Position numbers and translations under genes: made by a program | From: Pirellulales bacterium | Lineage (GTDB): Bacteria; Planctomycetota; Planctomycetia; Pirellulales; Thermoguttaceae | DNA length: 40,946 nucleotides | Assembly (NCBI GenBank): GCA_016935315.1 | Contig: JAFGRD010000112.1 | Span: 1 to 40,946, forward strand | Reading direction: 5' to 3' | Shown: in pieces, positions 8,481-16,952 of the stretch | How the letters are laid out: each line of letters begins with the position of its first letter | Numbering within the stretch: the stretch's first letter is position 1 | Notes under the pieces: generated by a model | Database searches by the model: none | What the model was told of the DNA's origin: nothing | Seen by the model: the letters and a program-made list of their open reading frames with translations, nothing else

Positions 8481-8588
8481 CTTATTGATGTTTGCATTGT
8501 GAATGATCCAGGGCGGCCCACGGGAGGCCGGACAAGTCGGGCTCCCGTTGGTCGCCCTTGCGCATTGAGTGTGCAAGCGTCAATAAAG
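8481..8588. repeat. MITE-like repeat, copy A
   Basis: This 108-bp unit has imperfect terminal inverted repeats: CTTATTGATGTTTGCA at the left and, on the reverse strand, CTTTATTGACGCTTGCA at the right. It has a GC-rich internal near-palindrome at about 8519-8548 (ACGGGAG ... CTCCCGT). A second copy lies inverted at 9551-9656 and is close to identical in the central 80 bp, with about seven differences by eye. No transposase is encoded. It lies between the ABC-2 operon and the stop codon of the SDR gene. Confidence 0.85.
8560..8583 (-). repeat. 24-bp dispersed motif, instance 1 (end of repeat copy A)
   Basis: Read on the reverse strand this is TTGACGCTTGCAC followed by ACTCAATGCGC. It is the right terminus of repeat copy A and matches isolated motifs at 14209-14234, 23699-23722 and 36606-36629. 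Confidence 0.75.
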
Positions 8589-8592
8589 GCGG

Positions 8593-9492
8593 TCAGGTCT
8601 TCAGCACGTGCCGCAACGCCGAATCCAACTCGGGATCGTGGAACCGATAACCGGAATCGAGCAATTGCCGCGGCACGGCTCGGATGCTGGCCAACAGCAA
8701 CTCGTCGGCCATCTGCCCGAACAGGGTTCGCAAGGCGATCTCGGGCACCGGCAAGATCGTGGGGCGGTGGAGCAGACGGCCGAGCGAGCGGGTGAAGCGG
8801 GCGTTGGTAACGGGATTGGGGGCCACCAGGTTCACGGGGCCCTCGAGCGTGTCGCGGCGCAACAGGTGGTCGACCGCGCCGACCACGTCTGGCAACGTGA
8901 TCCAACTGACATACTGTCGTCCGTCGCCAAGCCGCCCGCCGAGTCCCCAGCGAAAGCCCGGCAGCATCCGCGCCAAGGCACCGCCCCGGCCAGCCAGCAC
9001 CATTCCCAGACGGAACCGCACCACACGGATACCGGCCTCGGCCGCCGGCTCGGTGGCTGCCTCCCAATCGCGGCACACATCGGCCAGAAACCCTGAGCCG
9101 GCCGGACTTTGTTCGCTGAGCGGCTCGTCGCCACGGCCGCCGTAGTAACCCACGGCCGAGGCCGAAGCCAGCACGCGGGGAGGCCGTGATATTCCGGCCA
9201 ACGCCGCACTGAGCAGCCTTGTGCCGCGAATACGGCTGTCGCGAATCTTGGCTTTCTGCCGGGCCGTCCACCGGGCGTTTGCCACGTTTTCGCCAGCCAG
9301 GTGAACCACGGCCTCGAAGCCCTCCAGATCGGCCGGGGCAAGACGGTCGGCCTCCGGGTCCCACGACACCTCGTCCTCTGTCCGCTGCGACTCGCCGCGA
9401 ACCAGGCGAACGACGTCGTGCCGGTCCGCGCGGAAGTGCCGCACCAACGCAGATCCAATCAGCCCGCTGGCGCCGCTGACGAGAATTCTCAT
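8593..9492 (-). CDS. TIGR01777-family NAD(P)-dependent sugar epimerase-like SDR
   Basis: The 299-residue protein is an extended short-chain dehydrogenase of the TIGR01777 / YfcH group. The nucleotide-binding motif GASGLIG is at residues 7-13, VVHLAGENVANARWT is the family's diagnostic segment, and SASAVGYYG carries the active-site region. The C-terminal part (PVTNARFTRSLGRLLHRPTILPVPEIALRTLFG ... LLDSGYRFHDPELDSALR) fits the DUF1731 tail. It is full length for the family. The physiological substrate is not established for this group. The gene is monocistronic and lies exactly between two inverted copies of the MITE-like repeat, the stop codon being only 5 bp from copy A. Confidence 0.93.
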   Translation of the reverse strand: MRILVSGASGLIGSALVRHFRADRHDVVRLVRGESQRTEDEVSWDPEADRLAPADLEGFEAVVHLAGENVANARWTARQKAKIRDSRIRGTRLLSAALAGISRPPRVLASASAVGYYGGRGDEPLSEQSPAGSGFLADVCRDWEAATEPAAEAGIRVVRFRLGMVLAGRGGALARMLPGFRWGLGGRLGDGRQYVSWITLPDVVGAVDHLLRRDTLEGPVNLVAPNPVTNARFTRSLGRLLHRPTILPVPEIALRTLFGQMADELLLASIRAVPRQLLDSGYRFHDPELDSALRHVLKT

Positions 9493-9847
9493 GGACCAAC
9501 CGCGAATCCCAGGAACGAAGAACGTCGAACGAACAAAGAGACTCCACCGCGTACCAACGCTTGCACACTCAAGGCGCGAGGGCGATCCACGGGAGCCCGA
9601 CTTGTCCGGCCTCCCGTGGGTCGGCCTGGATCATTCACAATGCAGACACGAATAAGTCCGGCGCGGGCGAACTGGATATCTGCCGACGCGTCGCGTATGA
9701 TGGACTCGAGAATGGGCAGGTTCGGTTCACCGTCTGGTCGTGATGGTACCAAATGCCCGAGCCGCTGCAAGACCGGCTCCGACCCCAAAGTGCCGTTCTG
9801 CCGTCAGGACCGAGACGACCCGCAGGCAACATCATGGAGACCAACTC
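9493..9847. other. Intergenic region with repeat copy B
   Basis: This 355-bp divergent spacer between the SDR gene and the sulfatase contains repeat copy B (9551-9656). A TATGAT hexamer at 9696-9701 could be a -10 box for the sulfatase, but its -35 partner (CTGGAT) is poor. No coding region is seen. Confidence 0.6.
9551..9656. repeat. MITE-like repeat, copy B (inverted relative to copy A)
   Basis: On the reverse strand this reads CTTATTCGTGTCTGCATTG at one end, then the same central palindrome as copy A, then the TTGAGTGTGCAAGCG end. The central segment from GAATGATCC to TGCAAGCG aligns without gaps to copy A. The terminus at 9551-9557 has diverged (TACCAACG instead of ATTGACG). With copy A it flanks the SDR gene at 8593-9492 symmetrically. 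Confidence 0.85.
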
Positions 9848-11539
<1,692 letters not shown>

Positions 11540-11570
11540 CGTTCGTCGAGGCCCGAATCGCAGGGTCTTC

Positions 11571-13046
11571 CTACCTCAGGTGCGCTTGCCGGATCGAGGC
11601 CAGGGCCCGCAGCGCCGGCTTCGGATGCCGTCGCAGATCGAACAGGCCCCCGTGGGGAAAGTCGTGCGGCTCGCTGTCGCGCAGCTGATTCCAAAGCACA
11701 CCCCGCACGTAGGGCTTCGAGAGAATCAGCGGTACGTACCGGGCGACCCAGGCCTGCTGGGTCTTGGCCGAGGCGGTGCCGGCGGCGAGCTTCACGGTAC
11801 GCTGGGCCAGCGGATCGTCGTGGTCGGCGCTGGGGACGGTCAGCGAAACGTACAGCGGCAGCCCCAACATTCCCCAGTAGTCTAACTGGCGACTGAACTC
11901 CAGCGGTGTTCGCGGCAGAGTGCCCCCCGGATAGTACCCCAGATTGATCTCCAACATCAGCCCCGACATTTCCAGGCCCGCCCGGATCAAGGCGTCGGCG
12001 AAGTGCAACGGCGGGAAGTCCAGCTCCCGATGACTCATGTATTCCGCCCAAGGCTGGTCAAAACAGATCACCGCCGGTGTATCGGGATCGAGCGAACGGG
12101 TCAGCTCCACGCAGTGGGCGGCCAGCCGCAGCCTCTCCTCCTCCGAAAGCGAGAGAATATCGGCCGAATTCAGCCGTCCCGCACATTGCCAAAGATCGAC
12201 CTGGCCGCGATAACGCGTGACCGCGGCCGTGATGAACTCGGAGGCACAGGACTGAAGACTGTCGAAATCGTCTTCCCAGAGATAGACCCAATCGGGCAGG
12301 CCTCGCGAGTCGCACAGCAGCAGTGGGCCACCACAGATCGTCAAGCCGTGCTTCTTGCCCCACTGGATCTGTTTGTCGCTCACCGTCCAGTAGCGACTGC
12401 CTTCGCTGGCCTCGATCTCCCGCCAGGAGATCGGCACGACGGCAGCGTTGAACGATAGCAGGAATTGCCTGGCCGTGTAGTCGTCCAGCAGCGAGACGCC
12501 CAAATCGCCGGCCAGCAGGCAGGGCAGTTTCCCGCCCGCGCGACGTCGTACCGCAATCGCCTGGTCAATGTAGGATGCCACCAGCAAGTCGGCGGCGTCC
12601 AGCGCGATGCTTAGTGCCTTCTCGGCCATCTCGGCACAAACCGCCAGATTCGCTTGCGTCACCGCCGCCCGACCCAGGTACCCCATGGCCTGGTGAATTC
12701 GCTTCCCCACCTTCTCGGGTACGCTCAAACCGATCGACTGCCAGTCGCCGATTTGGCTGCGGAGTCGGCTGAGCGTGCCACGGGCGAGCTCCAAAGGCAA
12801 GTGATAGGGCTGTGCCCGCTCGATCAGGCTACCGGTCGAAAGGGTCAGGCGGCCGTGGCCATCGACGTCCCACGGGATGTGCAAATTGCCCGAATCGGAC
12901 ACTGCCCGACGCACGGCCAACTCGTTGCCGTCGAGGGTCGCCTGGACCTGCCAGGAGACGCGGTCGATTCCCGAGAGGTATGCCTGCTGTGCCGTCTCCG
13001 CTGCGATGCGTTCCGGCGGAGTGATGACAAATCGCATCAGGCCCAT
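11571..13046 (-). CDS. GH10-like TIM-barrel protein, probably catalytically inactive
   Basis: The 491-residue protein has a beta-rich N-terminal region (about 1-140) followed by a barrel resembling GH10 xylanases. The C-terminal segment VRGVLWNQLRDSE ... GGLFDLRRHPKPALRAL matches the end of GH10 domains. At the position of the acid/base motif (D-V-V-N-E in GH10) it has D-L-W-Q-C, Cys 288. At the nucleophile strand (P-I-x-V-T-E-L-D) it has P-L-Y-V-S-L-T-V, Leu 402. Both glutamates therefore appear replaced, and the 114-residue spacing agrees with GH10. No signal peptide is evident from the ATG at 13046, which has AAGGG upstream; an open frame 32 codons further upstream is less convincing. It converges on the sulfatase with a 31-bp gap. 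It may bind carbohydrate rather than cleave it. Confidence 0.75.
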   Translation of the reverse strand: MGLMRFVITPPERIAAETAQQAYLSGIDRVSWQVQATLDGNELAVRRAVSDSGNLHIPWDVDGHGRLTLSTGSLIERAQPYHLPLELARGTLSRLRSQIGDWQSIGLSVPEKVGKRIHQAMGYLGRAAVTQANLAVCAEMAEKALSIALDAADLLVASYIDQAIAVRRRAGGKLPCLLAGDLGVSLLDDYTARQFLLSFNAAVVPISWREIEASEGSRYWTVSDKQIQWGKKHGLTICGGPLLLCDSRGLPDWVYLWEDDFDSLQSCASEFITAAVTRYRGQVDLWQCAGRLNSADILSLSEEERLRLAAHCVELTRSLDPDTPAVICFDQPWAEYMSHRELDFPPLHFADALIRAGLEMSGLMLEINLGYYPGGTLPRTPLEFSRQLDYWGMLGLPLYVSLTVPSADHDDPLAQRTVKLAAGTASAKTQQAWVARYVPLILSKPYVRGVLWNQLRDSEPHDFPHGGLFDLRRHPKPALRALASIRQAHLR

Positions 13047-13329
13047 CGGATGACCCTTCGGAAGGAGCAAGAGAACAACGGTAGAATCGACGGTACCGCC
13101 CGAGCGGCGCCATGGGACGCGCTCGAAACTACGGTCGACCAATGTTCCGACGCACGACGACCCGTGCAGCAGTCTGGTGGGACGGTTCTCCCCTCTATAG
13201 CAGTTTAGCCAACTCTGCCGTGCGATTCAAGTTGTCCCGACCCGCTAGTCAATCGCTTGATTGCCCGGTATATTTGGCGCCGTTTGTGGCAGTCGGCTTC
13301 CAAATCTACCTCCACACAGGGGTCCCCTC

Positions 13330-14217
13330 ATGAGTACACCCGTCGTTCTGGAAACCTCGCTGGCCGGTCTGCCGGTTCGACGAGGTAAAGTGCGAGACAT
13401 ATATGACCTGGGTAGCCGTCTGTTGCTGGTTAGCACGGACCGAATCAGTGCCTTCGACTGGGTCTTGCCTACCGCTATCCCACAAAAGGGTTGTCTGTTA
13501 ACCCAGATCGCCTCCTTCTGGTTTGGCCTGCTCAAAGAGCCGAACCACCTGATCACGATCGACGTTTTGGAGATGGACTTGCCGCCTGGGGTCGATCGCG
13601 GTCCGCTGGCCGGCAGATCGACGCTTTGCCGCAAGACAGAGGTTGTGCCGATCGAGTGTGTAGTTCGGGGCTACCTGGCGGGATCCGGCTGGAAGGAATA
13701 CCAGCAAAGCGGTACGGTATGTGGGATCAAGCTGCCACCCGGGCTTGCTGAAAGCGCCCAGTTACCCGAGCCTATCTTCACGCCCGCCACGAAGGCCGAA
13801 ACCGGACACGACGAGAATATCCCCTTCGAGCAAATGGTCGAAATAGTCGGCGAGGAGGTTTCGGAGGAGCTGCGCCGCCGCAGCCTCGACATCTTCCAGC
13901 GTGGATCGGAATACGCGCGACGACGGGGAATCATCATCGCCGACACGAAGTTCGAGTTCGGCCGAATCGACGAGGAGATCATTCTCATCGACGAGGTGCT
14001 GACCCCCGACAGCTCGCGTTTCTGGCCGGCCGACCAGTATGAGGTCGGGCGTGGCCAACCCTCCTTCGACAAGCAGTTTGTTCGCGACTGGCTCTCGAAC
14101 ACCGATTGGGACAAGAACAGCCCCCCGCCGGCGTTGCCCGACGAGATCGTGGCAAACACGCGTAAGAAGTACGTCGAGGCCTACGAGCGGCTGACGGGCA
14201 GAGAATTCGCGGATTGA
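13330..14217 (+). CDS. purC: Phosphoribosylaminoimidazole-succinocarboxamide synthase (SAICAR synthetase)
   Basis: The 295-residue cytoplasmic enzyme joins CAIR and aspartate with ATP in purine synthesis. Diagnostic segments are [12 protein letters not shown] near the N-terminus, [53 protein letters not shown] and [12 protein letters not shown]. The length fits the longer form of PurC seen in many bacteria and in yeast Ade1. The ATG at 13330 begins just before the first conserved strand; the frame is open 23 codons upstream with no similarity. A dispersed 24-bp motif overlaps the stop codon (14209-14234). No other pur genes are nearby, as is common in planctomycetes where biosynthetic genes are scattered. 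Confidence 0.97.
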   Translation: MSTPVVLETSLAGLPVRRGKVRDIYDLGSRLLLVSTDRISAFDWVLPTAIPQKGCLLTQIASFWFGLLKEPNHLITIDVLEMDLPPGVDRGPLAGRSTLCRKTEVVPIECVVRGYLAGSGWKEYQQSGTVCGIKLPPGLAESAQLPEPIFTPATKAETGHDENIPFEQMVEIVGEEVSEELRRRSLDIFQRGSEYARRRGIIIADTKFEFGRIDEEIILIDEVLTPDSSRFWPADQYEVGRGQPSFDKQFVRDWLSNTDWDKNSPPPALPDEIVANTRKKYVEAYERLTGREFAD

Positions 14218-14234
14218 CACGGTGCAGACGTCAA
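14209..14234 (-). repeat. 24-bp dispersed motif, instance 3, overlapping the purC stop codon
   Basis: The reverse strand reads TTGACGTCTGCAC then CGTGTCAATCCGC, two bases longer than the other instances. It also forms a small inverted repeat (ATTGAC ... GTCAAT), so a transcript of purC could fold here. The similarity to the repeat ends is moderate and could be partly chance. Confidence 0.5.
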
Positions 14235-14331
14235 TCGTGGGCAGCGGGTGAACCCAGGGCTCCCGTCATTTCGTGCAAATGCCCCGTTCGCGCTCCTCAA
14301 AAACGCCCTATCCTCTCTTGCGGCAACGAGA

Positions 14332-14337
14332 TAGAAT
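14332..14337 (+). promoter_or_regulatory. Possible -10 box for aroC
   Basis: A TAGAAT hexamer lies 62 bp before the aroC start codon. No clear -35 element is found at the right distance, so this rests only on the resemblance to the other TAGAAT boxes in the window. Confidence 0.3.
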
Positions 14338-14399
14338 GGGTGGACTGAATTGGCCGGAGTGTTCCTTGCGCCGTTTCTCATAAGTCGATATTAGGCAAC

Positions 14400-15545
14400 A
14401 TGTTACGATACTACACTGCCGGCGAATCACACGGCAAGGCGTTGCTGGCATTGGTCGATGGGTTTCCGGCCGGCGTGCCGCTGGATACAGATCTGATCGA
14501 TGTCGAGTTGCGCCGTCGTCAGGGCGGATATGGCCGCGGCGGGCGGCAGCGGCTGGAAAGCGACCATGTCGAGGTGCTCAGCGGTGTCTGGCGCGGTGAA
14601 ACGCTCGGCAGCCCCATCGCGCTGATGGTCCCCAACAACGACTACAAGCTCGAACGGATGGACGAGTTGGGACGTCCCCGACCCGGACATGGCGATCTGG
14701 CCGGGTCGTTGAAGTACCTCGGCTCGATCCGCGCGATCCTGGAACGGGCCAGTGCCCGAGAGACGGCCGCCCGGGTGGCGGCCGGTGCCTTGGCCAAACA
14801 GCTTCTTGGCTCGTTTGGAATCACGTCTTTTGCCTACGTGATCGCAGTCGGGCCGATCCGCATCGAGCCCAAGCCCGGCACACTCGAACAACAGCGCGCA
14901 CTCCGCGACCGGAGCGAACTCTACACGCTCGACCCCGACCAGGACGAGCAGCTCAAGGCCCTGATCGACAAGACCCAGAAGGAGGGCAACACGCTGGGCG
15001 GCATTGTCGAGATTCGTGTGGAGGGCGTGCCGTTCGGACTGGGCACCCATTCGCAATGGGACAAGAAGCTCGATGGCCAACTGGCCCAGGCCGTGATGGC
15101 GGTGCAGGCGATCAAGGGCGTGGAGATTGGCATGGGGTTCGAAATGACCCGCCACCCGGGCGGTGAGGTCCACGATCCGATCCATTACGACCCGGCGCAG
15201 GCCGACACCCGCACGCTCGGCTTCGTCCGACCGACGAACAACGCCGGCGGACTGGAAGCCGGTATGACCAATACGCAGCCGATCGTGATCCGGGCTGCCA
15301 AGAAGCCGATCAGCACGCTGGCGCGGCCGCTGAAGTCGGTCAATTTGCAGACCAAGCAACAGGAATCGGCCTCGTACGAGCGCAGCGACGTCTGCGCCGT
15401 GGCGGCGTGCAGTTGCATTCTCGAGAACGTTGTCGCTTTCGAGATTGCCCGGGCGATGGTCGCGAAGTTCGGCGGCGACAGCCTGAAGGAAATGCAGGCC
15501 CGGTGGAAGCTCTTCCACAAGTTGGCTAAAGAGAAGCTGGGATAG
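14400..15545 (+). CDS. aroC: Chorismate synthase
   Basis: The 381-residue enzyme makes chorismate from EPSP with reduced FMN, the last common step to aromatic amino acids. Family signatures are visible: GESHGKALLALVDGFPAG at the N-terminus, RRQGGYGRGGRQRLESD with FMN and phosphate contacts, PRPGHGDLAG, the arginine-rich ASARETAARVAAGALAK, and VRPTNNAGGLEAGMTN followed by the conserved Asp region SDVCAVAA. Its length is normal. The ATG at 14400 begins exactly at the conserved MLRYYTAGESHG. The next gene begins 33 bp downstream in the same direction and may share the transcript. Confidence 0.98.
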   Translation: MLRYYTAGESHGKALLALVDGFPAGVPLDTDLIDVELRRRQGGYGRGGRQRLESDHVEVLSGVWRGETLGSPIALMVPNNDYKLERMDELGRPRPGHGDLAGSLKYLGSIRAILERASARETAARVAAGALAKQLLGSFGITSFAYVIAVGPIRIEPKPGTLEQQRALRDRSELYTLDPDQDEQLKALIDKTQKEGNTLGGIVEIRVEGVPFGLGTHSQWDKKLDGQLAQAVMAVQAIKGVEIGMGFEMTRHPGGEVHDPIHYDPAQADTRTLGFVRPTNNAGGLEAGMTNTQPIVIRAAKKPISTLARPLKSVNLQTKQQESASYERSDVCAVAACSCILENVVAFEIARAMVAKFGGDSLKEMQARWKLFHKLAKEKLG

Positions 15546-15578
15546 CGGCGCCAGTTCACGTCCTTCGAGCGAACAAGG

Positions 15579-16913
15579 ATGTTCCGACTACACGAGACAA
15601 CCCGGCGGCGAATTTGTATCGCCGCGTTCTGCTGCCTCTGCGTGGCACCGACCGCGGCTATTCTGGGTTGGTGTGCCTGGCAGCAGTCTCCCGGACGTGT
15701 GGCGGCGGAGGCCCGCAAGCTCAGCCGGCTCCTGGGGCTCGATGTTTCGCTCGACGCCCTGACACACCTTCGTCCCGGCGTCGTCTCCTATGAAGGATTC
15801 GGATTGGCCGATCCGGAGACCGGCCGAAAAGTGCTCTTCTGTCCCGTCCTAAAGGCGACGTGGCAGCAGACCCGCACCACGCAAGGTCAGGATCGCGCCA
15901 TGCTGACACTGGTGGCCACCAAGCCGCAGATCGAGGGCGCTGCGGTCGGGCAGGTCGGCCGGTTGCTCGACGGTGCGTTGCAGCGCCGGACTGCCTGGCC
16001 GGAGTGCAACCTTCGGCTGATCGTCGTTGAGGCGACCCTGCATTCGGGAGCACGCGTGGAAACGCTGAGCGGACTGGAAGGGAGCCTCGAAGCGTTCCCG
16101 GACGGGAGCATTGCACAGATCGCGCTGCGGATTGCCGGCGCCAACTCGTCCGAGCCCGTGGCAATTCGCGTCACTCGTGACCGGCGAACCATGCCGCCGA
16201 CAACGGGATTGCAAGTGACCACCGGCGGCGGCGCCGTGCCGTGTCGCCTTTTGGCCCTAGGGTTGAAGCCCTTCGATGCGTTGGGCGAAAGCAGTCGATT
16301 TCGCGGCACGATTTGGGCGAACCACGTTGCGGACGGCTGGCAGGGTGAGGTCAACGGGGAACTGTCCGAGATGGACCTGGGACGCTTGATGGCCGGCCCG
16401 TCTTCGTATGAGCTGACCGGGGCGTCCCGGGTGACCGTTCAGTCGGCCCGGTTCCGTCGTGGGCGTTTGGAGGAGGCCTCCGGCACCCTGACTGTTGGGC
16501 GCGGCGTTGCCAGCCGTTCACTGATTGCAGCGGCCGCCGATCGACTGCAATGCGTTCAGGTCGTCAAGCCGCAAGGTCCCGGCGATCTCGTGCCGTTCGA
16601 GCAGTTGGCACTGGCCTTCCTGGTCAATTCCGGCGGGCTCCAAGTGCAGGGCCGGTGCGAGTCGGCCGGGCGCGGCGCGATCATGGTCGACGGTTACAGT
16701 TGCCTGCTGGCGGAACCTCTTGCCCAGCCGCAACCGCTGTTGGCCGTGTGGGAGGCGTTCGCCCCGACGACGCCGCAGGCCGACCGTCTAATGCGATACC
16801 TGCCCGCCCCTCGACCGGTTGCCCAGGAACCGTCCGAAGCCGAGACTCCCCATGCCCGCCTGGACACGGCGAGCACGCCAAGCCGGCCGTCGGCCGGCGT
16901 GCTCGATCGCTGA
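15579..16913 (+). CDS. Membrane-anchored protein of unknown function
   Basis: I do not recognise the family of this 444-residue protein. Residues about 12-32 form one transmembrane helix after a basic N-terminus (TTRRRICIAAFCCLCVAP), so the rest probably faces the periplasm. The body is rich in short beta strands with segments such as LEGSLEAFPDGSIAQIALRI and FRGTIWANHVADGWQGEVNGELSEMDLGRLM. These resemble AsmA-like or DUF3971-like periplasmic bridge proteins, but this is only a resemblance. The C-terminal 40 residues are Pro/Ala-rich and likely disordered. It follows aroC by 33 bp; no functional link with aromatic synthesis is evident. Confidence 0.7.
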   Translation: MFRLHETTRRRICIAAFCCLCVAPTAAILGWCAWQQSPGRVAAEARKLSRLLGLDVSLDALTHLRPGVVSYEGFGLADPETGRKVLFCPVLKATWQQTRTTQGQDRAMLTLVATKPQIEGAAVGQVGRLLDGALQRRTAWPECNLRLIVVEATLHSGARVETLSGLEGSLEAFPDGSIAQIALRIAGANSSEPVAIRVTRDRRTMPPTTGLQVTTGGGAVPCRLLALGLKPFDALGESSRFRGTIWANHVADGWQGEVNGELSEMDLGRLMAGPSSYELTGASRVTVQSARFRRGRLEEASGTLTVGRGVASRSLIAAAADRLQCVQVVKPQGPGDLVPFEQLALAFLVNSGGLQVQGRCESAGRGAIMVDGYSCLLAEPLAQPQPLLAVWEAFAPTTPQADRLMRYLPAPRPVAQEPSEAETPHARLDTASTPSRPSAGVLDR

Positions 16914-16952
16914 TGTCCAAGATCGCTCCCCGCGGAAAGGCCGTGGAAACGG

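Noticed and set aside
8481-9656. Composite transposon with the two repeats as insertion sequences
   Set aside because: Each repeat is only about 107 bp and encodes no transposase; MITE-like is the better description.
14427-15518. Long open frame antisense to aroC (363 codons)
   Set aside because: Antisense shadow of a clearly conserved gene in high-GC DNA; its composition (Leu/Arg/His-rich) is typical of such shadows.
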